Shown in pieces: positions 1-10,150 of a stretch of DNA of 64,000 nucleotides. The notes under the pieces were generated by a model. The model made no database searches and had not been told where the DNA came from. It saw only the letters and a program-made list of their open reading frames with translations. The DNA lies in NCBI GenBank assembly GCA_012064385.1, contig QRDG01000415.1, positions 2,384,160 to 2,448,159 on the forward strand, written 5' to 3'. The DNA is from Puccinellia tenuiflora. Its lineage: Eukaryota > Streptophyta > Magnoliopsida > Poales > Poaceae. Numbering within the stretch: position 1 is the stretch's first letter; each line of letters begins with the position of its first letter. The position numbers were made by a program, and so were the translations under genes.

Positions 1-388
1 CGACGGGTTCCGCGTGGGCGTGGGCGTGAGTGGCGTGGCGCTTTTTTTTCTTTTTTTTCGGGCGTGGGCGTCGCTTTTGATGTGCTACTCATCATTGGAC
101 AACCGTGAGGCGTTAGATGCACATCCTATGGCTGCTGTTGTTTGGATCATACCCCCCTCTCTCTATTTTTATATTAGTAGAGATGTGCACCATCCACATG
201 TCGAAATTGTATGGTTACGTAGGATTTTTTTGAATAAAACAAAAAATGGTCAAGTGGCTCCGGCTCGGCTTTCATTTCCCTTTTCTCGGGCATAGTTTTG
301 AGTCCCCCGCTGGACTTTCTGTTTACTTTTGAATAAAACAAAAAAAATTCAACGGGGAAGAGACCCGAAGGTGTCGGAAGCTTCATTA
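1..388. other. Left flank, no recognisable gene
   Basis: The first 80 bases are rich in GGGCGT repeats followed by T runs. A short phrase of the type TTTGAATAAAACAAAAAA occurs twice, near 228 and 328. Short open frames exist on both strands but none resembles a known protein. I see no element boundary here other than the MITE target site at 386-388. Confidence 0.5.
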
Positions 389-675
389 GGCCTTGTTTAC
401 TTCTAGTGTATATTAGAGGTTCGGAGTAGATTATCCCGAATCCCGAAAAACAGAAAATCCCGAGTAGGTCGTTTACTTGTCCGGGTTTGGACAGGATAAT
501 CCCCAAATATCCCCACAATTCTCCTCATTTTTGTCTAGAATAAAAACTCTACGTCATACTTGTGTATTTTTTTGGAAGAGTATTTGATGGGATGGTAGGG
601 GATTGGGTGAACACCAAATCCCCTCCTATCTCCAAACTTTCTAGGGGTGAAAATACGAGAGAAGTAAACAAGGCC
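389..675. mobile_element. Tourist/PIF-Harbinger-type MITE, 287 bp
   Basis: The ends are inverted repeats: GGCCTTGTTTACTTC at the left and its complement GAAGTAAACAAGGCC at the right. The element is flanked by TTA at 386-388 and 676-678, the 3-bp target duplication typical of PIF/Harbinger elements. It has no coding capacity and depends on a transposase elsewhere. The pairing of terminal repeat and TSD is read directly; the superfamily follows from the TTA duplication and the size. Confidence 0.85.
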
Positions 676-1180
676 TTAATCGATGGGATAACTTACAAAA
701 AGGCCCTTACATGATACAGAAATAGTAAAATGGCCCTCAACTTTTACAAGAAAGACCCTAAATAAAAACCAGAAAACATGATCCAATCGTTCTTCTCTGC
801 CGCATCTATTGCTCATGGTTGACCTCGAAACGCAACCACCGTCGACAGCGTCGGGGATTACACCACTTGGACAGTCGTCGGTAAGGGATGCCACGCTGAG
901 ATCAAAGATCCTCCGCATTGGCATCTTGGCCTGGAGGAAGAAGAAACTGCGGCACCTCCCGAACACTGCATCGCGGAGTGACCTCCATCGGCCACATATC
1001 ACGTCGGCAAGCTTGTCCTCCGTGGATGTACTCCGCACACGAGCTCCGTCATCTTCCCCGGCCTCCGGCCTCCAAATCTACCGCCCACCGTCTGCCTCCA
1101 TGGCAGCTTGACGAGAAAAGCAAATCGGAGAAGGAGCGATGACAACGAGCTTATTTAGCAGGGGAGCTGCATATCCCGCT
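676..1180. other. Unassigned flank with short open frames
   Basis: About 500 bp between the MITE and the presumed MULE end. It holds overlapping open frames on both strands (for example 809-1111 on + and 1038-676 on -) without recognisable domains. Phrases such as AAAAGGCCCTT near 699 resemble the outer parts of some MULE terminal repeats, so this may be a remnant of another transposon; that is only a guess. Confidence 0.3.
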
Positions 1181-1494
1181 GAGTAAAATGCACTCACGAT
1201 CACTGAACTTGCGCGCAAAACTCAGTTTGGTCACTATACTTAAGAATACGGTCACTAAATACGACGAGACATGATTCTACGGTCACCGCGTGGTGTATGA
1301 CCCGCGAACGCCCACGTGTTGACCGTTCGTCGGAGCCATATGTCGATCCCTGTCAGGTGCGGAGGGAGTTTGTTAAAATAGAATGATATTTGGGGGGTCT
1401 GCAAATTGTCGTCGTCCTCAAATACCTAGCTCGTCCCCAAATCCCTAGCTCCGCCTCTCCGTGTTCATGCTTGTCATCGTCGCCCCCCACTCTG
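1181..1494 (+). promoter_or_regulatory. Presumed MULE left terminal repeat and 5' leader of the GRF gene
   Basis: These 314 bp separate the presumed MULE end from the GRF start codon at 1495. The early part contains the GGTCACT / CACTGAAC phrases typical of grass MULE terminal repeats. The later part (about 1400-1490) is C-rich and leader-like. Because the right end of the MULE is not in the window, repeat length and identity cannot be checked. Confidence 0.4.
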
Positions 1495-1544
1495 ATGTCG
1501 CGCTCGGTGTCCACCGCTGCAATGTCGACTGGAAGCTCTACCCG

Positions 1545-1549
1545 CTCAG
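1545..1549. repeat. TSD CTCAG, left copy (RLG-A)
   Basis: Five-base target duplication matching 21552-21556. It fixes both ends of the minus-strand Athila-like element and lets the GRF exon be rejoined in frame. Confidence 0.92.
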
Positions 1550-3121
1550 TGCTGCTGTATTAAAATAAGTTGGGTGGTGCCCCAAGCGAAGGCGGAATTG
1601 CAGTTAGTAGAAGTTTTCCCTCGTTTAACGAACCGAGGTTTATCGAACCAGTAGGACTTTGAAATCAACAACGAGGTGAATGTTGAAGATCTCTGGCGCT
1701 TGACCTTCAACAGACGTGGACCTGCACACACTCAACCAAAATACTTTGCCCCCAACGGCGGAAAGGTTGTCAATCTTTCCGGTCTCGCAGAAAACAAATC
1801 GGTTAATTGTATGATGAAATAGATGAAGTATGAAAAGTGACTAGAGGAGTAATGATGATCAAAAGCAAGTAAATGAGGTTGTAAACAATGTAAAAAGATG
1901 GACCGGGGGCCATGGGTTCACTAGTGGAGTCTCTCAAGTAAATAAAATATGCACGTGATGGCGGGTGAACGAATTACAGCTAGGCAATTGACAAGATCAT
2001 GACACAAACCCAATTTAGCTATGGCAAAAAGGACATGATAATATTTATGGAGGCATCACGACAAGGAACAAAGACCGTTGAGTCCAACTGCGTCTTTGTA
2101 TAAAAAGTCCACCGTGGGATCGCTATCCAGCCTGTCACCCAACGGTATTAAGTTGCAAGCAACAGACAATTGCATTAAGTAAAGTGCATGAAGTAAGCAA
2201 TACTAATATCAAAAGAGACATTAACACCGATGTTTTACCCTTAGTAGCAACAGCATACCCTCGCTCGTGCCTAGGAACAAAAGGGGGCATGAACCCACTA
2301 TCTAGCATAAATACCCTCTCTTGGAGATACACACAATCGCTTGGCCAAAGTAACTACGCACATCGGAGAGCATGCAAGCACATAAATTACTCATATAAGA
2401 ATCATGCACAATCTGAACATGACTTCATAATCCATCGGAATCTAGCAAACACATCACACAACATTACAATAATCGATCTTGATCATGTTAGGCAGCTCAC
2501 AAGATCATAAGACATGAAGCACAAGAGAGAGAGACTACCAACTAGCTACTGCCATGGACCCATAGTCCAAGGTGAGACTACTCACAAATCATCCCGAAGG
2601 AAGGCATGACGATGAAGAGCCCTCCGGGATCGATCTCCCCTCCGGCAGAGTGCCGGGATCAGCTTCAGATTGGACCCCGAACTAGGGTTTTCGGTGACGG
2701 CGCGTCGGGGTCAAGTTTCTAGAAAATAATGGCCGCCTCGACGTTTTTAGGTCAGATAGCAATTTATAGGCGTCGGAGGGCATCGAGGCGAGGTCCCAGG
2801 GGCAGGGGCGGGCCCCACCCGCGGGTGACCCCCAGGCCGCGGCAGGGGGGCGCCTCTGCCCTGTGGGCCTCCCCTCCGGCTCTCCTTCGGACTGGTACTT
2901 CGTCGTGGCAAATAAAAATTCCCCATAAATTTCCAGCGCGATTCGAGAATATTTCCAGAACAAAAAGACAGCAAAAACAGGGAACTGGCACTGGGCATCT
3001 TGTCAATAGGTTAGTCCGACAAAATGCATAAAAATGATATAATTGACAGTAAAAACATGTGACAATATCACAAAACTAGCATGGATCACTAAAAAATTAT
3101 AGTTACCTTTGAGACGTATCA
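1550..3121 (-). repeat. RLG-A 3' LTR (1572 bp)
   Basis: Aligns along its length with 19992-21551. Differences are small indels: this copy keeps about 44 bp near 2440-2485 that the other lacks, and lacks about 19 bp present near 20705 and 14 bp present near 21375 in the 5' copy. The outer end reads TGCTGCTGTATT on the plus strand; the inner end is GACGTATCA. Confidence 0.93.
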
Positions 3122-4220
3122 GCATCCCCAAGCTTAACTCCTACGCGTCCTCGAGTAGGTAATTGATAACAAATAATTTTTGATGAGACATGCGACCAAC
3201 ACATTCTTGATCAAGATAGTAATGCAAATCAAAGGATGTGAATAAAGAGATATAAAACAATTGTCTATAATTGATAGCAAGAAAGCAATGAATAAACAAG
3301 TTGAATCATCCAAGCAAAACCTTTCATGAATAGTATGTCAAAGTCATGAAAACAATGTGATCAACATATTTGACTAATTCACAAGGATAATAATTCCAAG
3401 ACAAAAGTGTTTGAGAATCAACACAAAGGAAGATGTAAGCATTAGCAAAGAGCTTCAACTTCCAACGGCTTATCTTATAGATAAAGTCAATATAAAGATT
3501 CATGTTTAATCTTGATAATGTAATATGCTCAACGATACCCAGGGTCAATGCTAGATGTTTGCTTTTGTGGAGATAGAAGGAGAAGGAAAAACTGACTCAA
3601 CATTAAAAGTAAAAGAAAGGCCCTTCGCAGAGGGAAGCAGGGATTAGTCATGTGCTAGAGCTTTTTGGTTTTTAAAACAGAAGTAAAATGATTTTGAGAT
3701 ATGCATGCTTTCGTCAACGACTTCACAACAAAGAAGCTGTCTAGTCCCTCATGACAAGCAAGGTTTTTAGACTGGTGAGAGCGGCTGGTTCTTAGAAGAG
3801 CGAGTACGCTCTTCTTTCTCCTTGGTTTCACCACTGTCCAATGTTTGGGCTGATTTCTCAGATTTGAATTGCACGGAGGAGAATTGTGAGTTATATTTAT
3901 ATTTTTCTTAAGCTCCTCTCGGGTTGATTCAAGTGAAGACGTAATCCATCAACACCGGGTGAAAGGGGGAAATGACCTCGCTCATCACAAGTTATATCTA
4001 GCTCTCTACTGCTCCCTCATGAGCTTAAAAACAGAGGCACAAAGAAGTAGTATTTTGAATTTTTTTTAAAGGTAGCACATGACAAATTTACTTGGAATGG
4101 TAGGAAATACCATGCATAGGTATATATGGTGGACTCAGCTGGCAAGAAAGTTTGGCTTTGGGGATTGGATGCACGATTGAACCATACACTCAGCACGAAT
4201 TTTTAGGCTTAACAAAAAGG
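3122..4220 (-). other. RLG-A 3' untranslated interior with polypurine tract
   Basis: On the minus strand the LTR is preceded by AAGCTTGGGGATGC (3122-3135), the polypurine tract that primes plus-strand DNA synthesis. The rest is AT-rich and has no coding sequence that I recognise. It continues on the far side of RLG-B at 16422. Confidence 0.75.
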
Positions 4221-4225
4221 GTGTT
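4221..4225. repeat. TSD GTGTT, left copy (RLG-B)
   Basis: Matches GTGTT at 16417-16421, immediately outside the TGTCGGGG...CACGACA termini. Confidence 0.92.
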
Positions 4226-4423
4226 TGTCGGGGATGTAACCCCGGTACCTTAGAGTTGGTAGTCTATAGGTACAATTGAAGGAAGAGACAAAAAACAAAT
4301 ATGTATAAGATAAAGGAAAAGCAGAAGAGGGCAGCCTGAGCCGACATTGGCATGGCCTAGGCCGACATTCCAGATGTTGATCTGACATAGGGTTATGTCG
4401 GCAGCACCACTCCCGGGTTGACC

Positions 4424-4426
4424 CAC
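4424..4426. repeat. TSD CAC, left copy (CACTA-1)
   Basis: The uninterrupted LTR at about 15545-15555 reads GACCCACCTTGG. Here GACCCAC is followed by the transposon, and CACCTTGG resumes at 12130, so CAC is duplicated. A 3-bp TSD is diagnostic of CACTA elements. Confidence 0.93.
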
Positions 4427-4445
4427 CACTACTAGGAAACAGCTC

Positions 4446-4690
4446 ATCTGTGGCGCACCAAAATAGGCATTCTGTGGCGCATCCAGGAAATGGTGGGATG
4501 CGCCACAGAAATATCGCCACTAAAATATAATTCTGTGGCGCACCCCCACGGTGCGCCACAGAAATACCAAGATTCTGTGGCGCACCAGCGATGGTGCGCC
4601 ATAGAAATATATCTGTGGCGCATCTGTCCTCCATGCGCCACAGAATTGCATGCGCCACAGAAAAATAAAAAAGTGCGCCACAGAATAATT
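4446..4690. repeat. CACTA-1 left subterminal repeats
   Basis: At least ten copies of TCTGTGGCGCA or its complement occur here, many arranged as inverted pairs around short spacers (for example 4487-4510 and 4535-4562). In En/Spm-type elements such subterminal motifs are the binding sites of the TnpA-type protein; that role is inferred here. Confidence 0.85.
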
Positions 4691-4728
4691 TAAATGTATT
4701 TTCAATTTTCTGCTGCCTGCTGTACAAA

Positions 4729-4855
4729 TACAGGTATATTACAGAAAATACAGGTATATTACAGAAAATACAGGTATATTATAGGAAATACAGGTATATT
4801 ACAGGAAACAGGAAATGCAGGTATATATTATAGGAAATATAGGTATATCACATTA
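4729..4855. repeat. 20-bp minisatellite in CACTA-1
   Basis: A unit of about 20 bp (AATACAGGTATATTACAGAA) is repeated about six times, with small spacing changes in the last units. It lies between the subterminal motifs and the 3' end of the transposon gene. Confidence 0.85.
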
Positions 4856-5024
4856 CTTAGAGCCCGAGATACATAATTTTTACACAAGTATGATACAAAA
4901 TTTCATCATGTCACACAATAATTACAAGTGCCGAATTTTTAACATCGTTTCACAATACATATGAATAGGTCACACCGCCTACACTAGGATCCGTGATGAT
5001 GGTGAGGAAGAGCGGGGAGGACGA

Positions 5025-8000
5025 TCACTTCTTCTTCGTCGGCGCCGGGAACGGTTTGTAGCCCTCTTTCGTCGTCCACGTCCTGGTGTCCTGCTGAGCC
5101 TCTAGGATTTCTTCGATCTCCCTCTTAGGCAACCCTGGAGATGGATTGGGATATAAATATATTGATTAATAATACAAATCTAAGTGGACAAGTCTATAAT
5201 AAAGAAAATAAAGAAGCACTTATTGCTACCTCTGACGTTGTGTAAGGACCCCCGATGATTGTTGACATCTTCGACGATGATTTGTGATAACTACACCTGG
5301 ATGCAATGGAAGTCTTCTCTAATATCGGCATCGGTGATATCCCCCGCACATTTGGTCCATTCTTGGAGGCTAGATGGAAACTTCAATTTCTCAGCATCCC
5401 GGACAAACCCTTTAAGGTGATGGAGGGCGTAGAAGGCCTCCTTCACGCTGCCAGACTTCTTGAAGGCCTCCTTCTGCTTCATGCAGCAGAACTCGGTCAC
5501 ATGCTTGAACCGGTGTGTGCCGTCATTGCTGAAAACTTGTTGCTTCTTCTCGAAGGGGCCTCCCTTTTTGGCGTAGCCCTCGAGAGCCTCATCGAGAACA
5601 CCCTTTATCTTGGTGTAGTCTTTCTTCATATCCAAACTCCCCGAGTCGAGATAAGTGGCACTGGACCACCTCGGGTTCAGGACGACGAGTGTGCAGTACT
5701 TGTTCCTGCTCAACACAATTGAAACGAAATGTTGGAAAGGATCAGCAATGGAACAAATCTACAAGAAAGCATAAGTTACGATGGTGGCGAGCGGATGTGT
5801 ACTTACTCGGGAAAGAAAGGCAGAAGAATGTTGTTCTTCCTCTTGTTGGTCAGCATGAAACTCCGGAGGTACTCTGTCGCCTTGGTCCGTGTCGCTGATC
5901 CTTCCACCAGCTGGCAGTCACGCATGTAGTAGGGATCCGCTACCGCGACAGACTGGGTATTATCTCTCTTGATCTTCATCGCCATATCGAGCGCGTATAG
6001 GCAGACCAAGTTATAGTCCAGCCGTCTAGAGTGAAAGAGATTGAAGACGTCCTCGTACGCTATGAAGAACGGATTCACGGGGGCATCATGGATGAAGTCC
6101 AAGTCCATTGGCACCCTGACCATGAACACCGGGTAATTTGGCTCCTTGTCTTGAAGAAGGAGGCGCTCTAGCACCAAGACAGATTCATGCAAAGTGTGCA
6201 TGGATCCACGTGCGAGGCAGAGCAACTCTGGAGGCAGTATCGCTTTACCAGCTTCATGAACTCGGGTCAAGCCAACAACCACACTAGGTGATACCGTGTC
6301 TTCATGACCTCGGATAGTCTTAGGAGCTGGCTGGCTCGCAGAGGTGCCTGGCACCCTCTTTCTCTTCTTGTTCTTCTCCTTCATCTCCGGGGGTGGTGAG
6401 GGTGGTCGGGGTGCGGACTCCGGGAAAACTGTCTTACGTATTGTACCGGGGCTGAAAATGGTAGACGGTAATTTGCGTGGAGGTTGATCGCCGGCCTCCG
6501 GAGGCGTGTCTTGAGATAAACCCTGGAAGTCCAGGCGCTGCGTGCATATACTGGGACGAGCAGGTTGATCGCCTTGAGCGCGGAAGGGTTCTGCATCCAT
6601 AGGAGGCATGAACATGTCCATGCTGGCGCCAGTGTTGAGGTAGCCCTCGACGTCGACATCATCACCATCGTCGTCGTTGGCATCAAGTTGAGGTGCATTG
6701 GCAGCGCCTTTGGATGGTTGCGGTACAGGCGCTCCCAACAGTGTTTGGTGGAGACTGCTGGTGGCGACGACCGTCGGTTCCTTCTGGGTGGCGGTGATGG
6801 CTGCAGGCTTCGAGGAGGGCCGAATGATCGGGGGCCTCGAGGGCCGAACGATCAGGGGCCTCGAAGTGGCGCCGGTGGTGCGCCTTAACCCTAGAAGACC
6901 AGTCCCAAGACGAATCTGGGTCTTCGGCCATTTCATCGGCCACTTGATGCAATCTTTAAGGACCATGTGATCCTCGTCGACTCCCGGAGGTTGAATGGGG
7001 GGCTCGACGTCGCGAAACTCAGGCACTATCATAACCAACCTGACCCTCATCACGTCCTCGTCCATTTTACTGTGGTGCATATCGCGGTTCATTGGTTGTA
7101 CGACAGTGCCCTGAGCACAGTCCTTCAACTCGCCGCCGGGCACCAACCTATGCAGTAGTATGCAAGGCATGTCCTGAGTCAAAACATGTTGGGCATCATG
7201 AGATGGCAATCATCATAGGCATAGTTATAGAAGATTCCGCGGACTAACTAATTAGTTACCTGGGTGATGGCGTCGAGCTCGGCAACTGTCGAGACAAGGG
7301 CACCGGTGCCGGCGGCCGGCCTATCATTCTCCGGCCACTCGGTTGCATTATGAAGCACAGCCGCCGCCGGCTGCGGCTCGGTATCTTTCGGGGTAGGGGG
7401 CGTCGTTGCGTTGGGCTGTGGGGTCGTCAGGTCCGGCGACACGTTTTGGTTCATGATGGAGTTGCTGCCGCTGACGCTGGGCATGTAGATCGGCCCCTGT
7501 CGACCAGCTGCATTCCAAGCAGCTAACCCCTCCACCAACCGAGGGGGTAAGAAACTTTTGAGCCTCTCGTCCACTAACCGCTCAACCGTGGTGGAGTCCA
7601 CTTTTTGATTCTCCAGTGTCTCCACCTTCTTCCTTAGCTCCACAACCTCGGCTTTATCCTTACTCGGCCTCCTCCTCTCCTTTTTTGTCTCGGCGTCCGA
7701 GTGGTAGTAGTTGATGAACTTCATGCTCGTACCGAAGCCGGACACACGACCAGCTGACGTCGGCGGCATCGACTTGTCCCTACCCTTGTAGGCGTTCGTC
7801 GCCCTGTTGAAAGTCGTGTCCCACGGCTCCGTCGACCCCTGGGACGATGGGCCGCCGACCTCAGCGTCAGCCTTCAACTCTGCCTCCTGCAGACAAATTA
7901 GGCATTAATTTAGATATTTGGCTTCATTATCTAACTAGATCAACGCAATGGACTTTGAGATATCCGCGGTAATTAAATTCCTTACCAGATACTTCTCAAA

Positions 8001-8950
8001 ATCCTTCACCGCCTCATCATCGGTAATGAATTCCCCGTGGTCTTGTCCAGATAGTAGCGGGACTGGACAAAGAACCTCGTCTGCTCGTCCGTGATTTTTT
8101 CCCACGGGTTCTCTTTTCCGAGACGTGCATACTCGGCATCCTCCTTGTCCCAAATGGGCTTTTTTCCTCGGTAACCGCCGCTTCCACAACGGTGGTTGCC
8201 TATGTTTTGCTCCCGTATGTCCTTCCCCCACTTGGTCCATTTTTTAGCCTCCTCAGTTCTTAAGGACAACTTGAATTCCTCGAACTCTTCTTGGTCGAGC
8301 ATCGGCTCTTTGGCTTTTATCTCCTCCCAGCTGAGACCCTTCTCAATCTTCCGCTTCACCCGGAATTTCCAGCTGCTCAAGGCGGTGCTCATCTTTGAGA
8401 TGGCTAATCTGTCCACCTTTTTGTTGAACGGCTCCGGGAACGTGTACCGTTGGTGAAGCTTCTGGAGGAGGACGTCGTGCAAAGCCTTATTGGCCGTGCT
8501 TCTGATGTCCTTCGTGTTGATGGACACGCTTTCCCGGAGGATGCACCCTAGTTGCATGCTGTACCCTTTGGCAGTGGCCTCAGGCGCCACTGGTAGGCCA
8601 CTTGGCGTGACCTCGGTGAAATGGTTTGTGACGTTGGCGAGCACTTGAGGTGTCCTATCCCTCCTTTCCTTCTTCTGCTTCGGAGCGGTCGGGTCGCTAC
8701 CACCATCCGTGTGGTTGCCGCCATCGGTGGTGGTGGTGTCATCCTCATGGCCGCCACTAGCAGCTCCATCGGTGGTTTCGGCGTCGTCGCCCTCCGGGGC
8801 ATCTTGCTCATCGTCGGCACGGTCGCCACTAGCAGCTCCGGCGGCGGCGGCCTCCTCCAACTCCTGGGACGCTTCCCAGAACGACTTGTTGGCGTCTCTA
8901 GCTATTTCTTTGACGCTCATGTTCTTAGAAGGGCCCGCGGACTCCGACAT
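5025..8950 (-). pseudogene. CACTA TnpA/Ptta-like protein with a Ulp1-like C-terminal domain
   Basis: Five exons with GT-AG borders can be read on the minus strand: 8950-7986, 7886-7260, 7173-5817, 5705-5230 and 5134-5025 (TGA at 5027-5025). The first exon starts with ATG and encodes an acidic Ala/Gly/Asp-rich segment, then a basic region resembling the plant Ptta/En-Spm transposase family (about residues 130-310). Exon 2 has a coiled-coil-like stretch. Exon 3 is Pro-rich and ends in a conserved block that, with exon 4, resembles the C48/Ulp1 fold (LVVL, YLDSG, EAFYALHHL). The usual catalytic His and Cys positions read Tyr and Glu. Breaks: a missing base in the GGGG run (C run on + at 8033-8036) and a TAG at 5293-5291. 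The product probably bound the subterminal repeats. Confidence 0.75.
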
Positions 8951-9056
8951 GTTTGCACTTAATTAAAAAGAGGCAAAAAGTTAGTACAACACAAATATAA
9001 GAAAAAAATCACTTAATTAAGTACTAAGATACCCCGGCCCATGCATTAGTCGCAAT

Positions 9057-9145
9057 ACCCCATATGTCCCTTTTTTAGCAAAGTCATGCCAAAATTCACG
9101 AAAAATTTCGGCATGACCTTTGCTAAAAAAGGGACATATGGAGTA
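9057..9145. repeat. Long near-perfect hairpin in CACTA-1
   Basis: The arms CCATATGTCCCTTTTTTAGC... and ...GCTAAAAAAGGGACATATGG are about 38 bp each around a 10-12 base loop, with one or two mismatches or bulges. It lies just upstream of the gene start at 8950 and could shape a promoter or a double-stranded transcript; no function can be assigned. Confidence 0.9.
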
Positions 9146-9151
9146 CCCGAA

Positions 9152-9186
9152 TTTGCCGGAACGGAAGTTAATCGACGTTCCGGCAA
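9152..9186. repeat. Short inverted repeat next to the 9.1-kb hairpin
   Basis: TTGCCGGAACG and CGTTCCGGCAA are separated by about 12 bases. This is a second stem directly adjoining the larger hairpin, on the upstream side of the CACTA-1 gene. Confidence 0.8.
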
Positions 9187-9239
9187 TCTCAAGGGTCTCT
9201 CGGGGTACCTGCAAACATTTAAAAAAAGGCCTCTAGGGC

Positions 9240-9405
9240 ACACATTCAACACATGCAGCACACCACATCCACCATCACCATCACACATATGCATTCACCA
9301 CCACCACACATACCACCACCACCATCACACACATCCACCACCACCATCACACATGCATTCACCACCATCACACACATCCACCACCACCACCATCTCACCT
9401 GAAAA
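9240..9405. repeat. CAC/CAT-rich microsatellite
   Basis: Irregular runs of CACCACCAC, CATCACAC and CACACATC fill about 160 bp. Open frames across it (His/Pro-rich) are products of the repeat and are not genes. Confidence 0.85.
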
Positions 9406-9499
9406 CTGAACAAGCGTCGATGTCCTTCTTGACCACCACCACACAGCAGCTAGCGCTTAGGACAGCTAGCAGCAAGTAGGAGGGAAATCAACTGCGAGG

Positions 9500-9910
9500 A
9501 AACGAGTGCGGCATTTGAGCAAACAGGTTATGTGCAGGTGTGGAGGGGAGGGAGAGGGGATGGAAGAGGAGCAGCACCTCGGGGAGGGGATGGAGAGGGC
9601 GGCGTGTCGAGGGCGGCGGCGGCGTCGTCGTCGAGGTGGCAGGCCGGTGGGCGCGGACGAGCATGGACGCGGTGCTGGTGGGCGTCGAGCACGGGCGCGT
9701 GGTAGGCGTGGACGAGCACGGACGCGGTGGTGGTCGAGCACGGGCACGGTGGCGCGGACGTGGTGGCGCGGACGCGGTGGCGCGGGGATGGAGAGCACGG
9801 GTGCGGTGGTGCGGAGGGGTGGCGCGAGAGCACGGCGGCGTGACGTTTTCCTTCTTCGAATTTGGAAAGAAGAGAACGGTTTCCTTCTGCGAGCGCGGGC
9901 CCACATGTAA
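9500..9910. other. GC-rich G-biased tract inside CACTA-1
   Basis: A strongly G-rich plus strand with GGCGCGGACG-type repeats, between the CAC microsatellite and the second set of subterminal palindromes. It gives long open frames in several phases at once, the mark of composition rather than coding. Upstream position relative to the minus-strand gene makes a GC-rich promoter or leader possible, but I see no direct sign of it. Confidence 0.5.
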
Positions 9911-9924
9911 GTGGGCGAAACCAT

Positions 9925-10010
9925 ATTCTGTGGCGCATCTGTCCCTGGGTGCGCCACAGAAATTGGGCATTTTGTGCCGCATCCCGCCGGAGATGCGCCA
10001 CAGAATTTGG
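9925..10010. repeat. Internal cluster of CACTA-1 subterminal palindromes
   Basis: Four copies of the GTGGCGCA / TGCGCCACAG motif lie 2 kb inside the right end, separated from the terminal cluster (11696-12095) by the 365-bp tandem array. The simplest reading is that the array expanded or inserted within the original subterminal region. Confidence 0.8.
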
Positions 10011-10053
10011 CCTGACAGTTTAAAAAGATTTGCTGCTGCATTGTGACAACAAC

Positions 10054-10125
10054 ACACAAATGGCCTAGTGGTTTGGTTCAGAACCTTGTGTACCTTGGCA
10101 GCTAGGTACAAATCCTGGCTGTCCC
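10054..10125 (+). other. tRNA-like A-box/B-box pair (remnant)
   Basis: TGGCCTAGTGG at 10061 resembles a Pol III A box and GGTACAAATCC at 10105 a B box. Their start-to-start distance is 44 bases, as in tRNA genes. A T-arm can fold (CTAGG with CCTGG around a seven-base loop). The acceptor and D stems do not form, so this is at most a decayed tRNA or tRNA-derived fragment, not a functional gene. Confidence 0.35.
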
Positions 10126-10150
10126 ACATTTTTTCTTTTAAATTTTTAAA

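Noticed and set aside
2682..3031. 80-100 aa frames in the GC-rich part of RLG-A LTR (repeated near 21022-21444)
   Set aside because: Present on both strands in three frames and duplicated only because of the LTR pair.
1550..3121. Solo LTR
   Set aside because: A second LTR with primer site, gag and matching TSD CTCAG lies at 19992-21556, so it is one end of a nested full-length element.
4209..4727. 172-aa and several shorter frames across the CACTA-1 left end
   Set aside because: They are translations of the CTGTGGCGCA repeats in all frames and cross the LTR/transposon border.
5306..5722. 138-aa plus-strand frame
   Set aside because: Antisense of CACTA-1 exon 4, which has family resemblance and splice sites on the minus strand.
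10054..10125. A functional tRNA gene
   Set aside because: A/B boxes are present with mismatches but acceptor and D stems do not pair.
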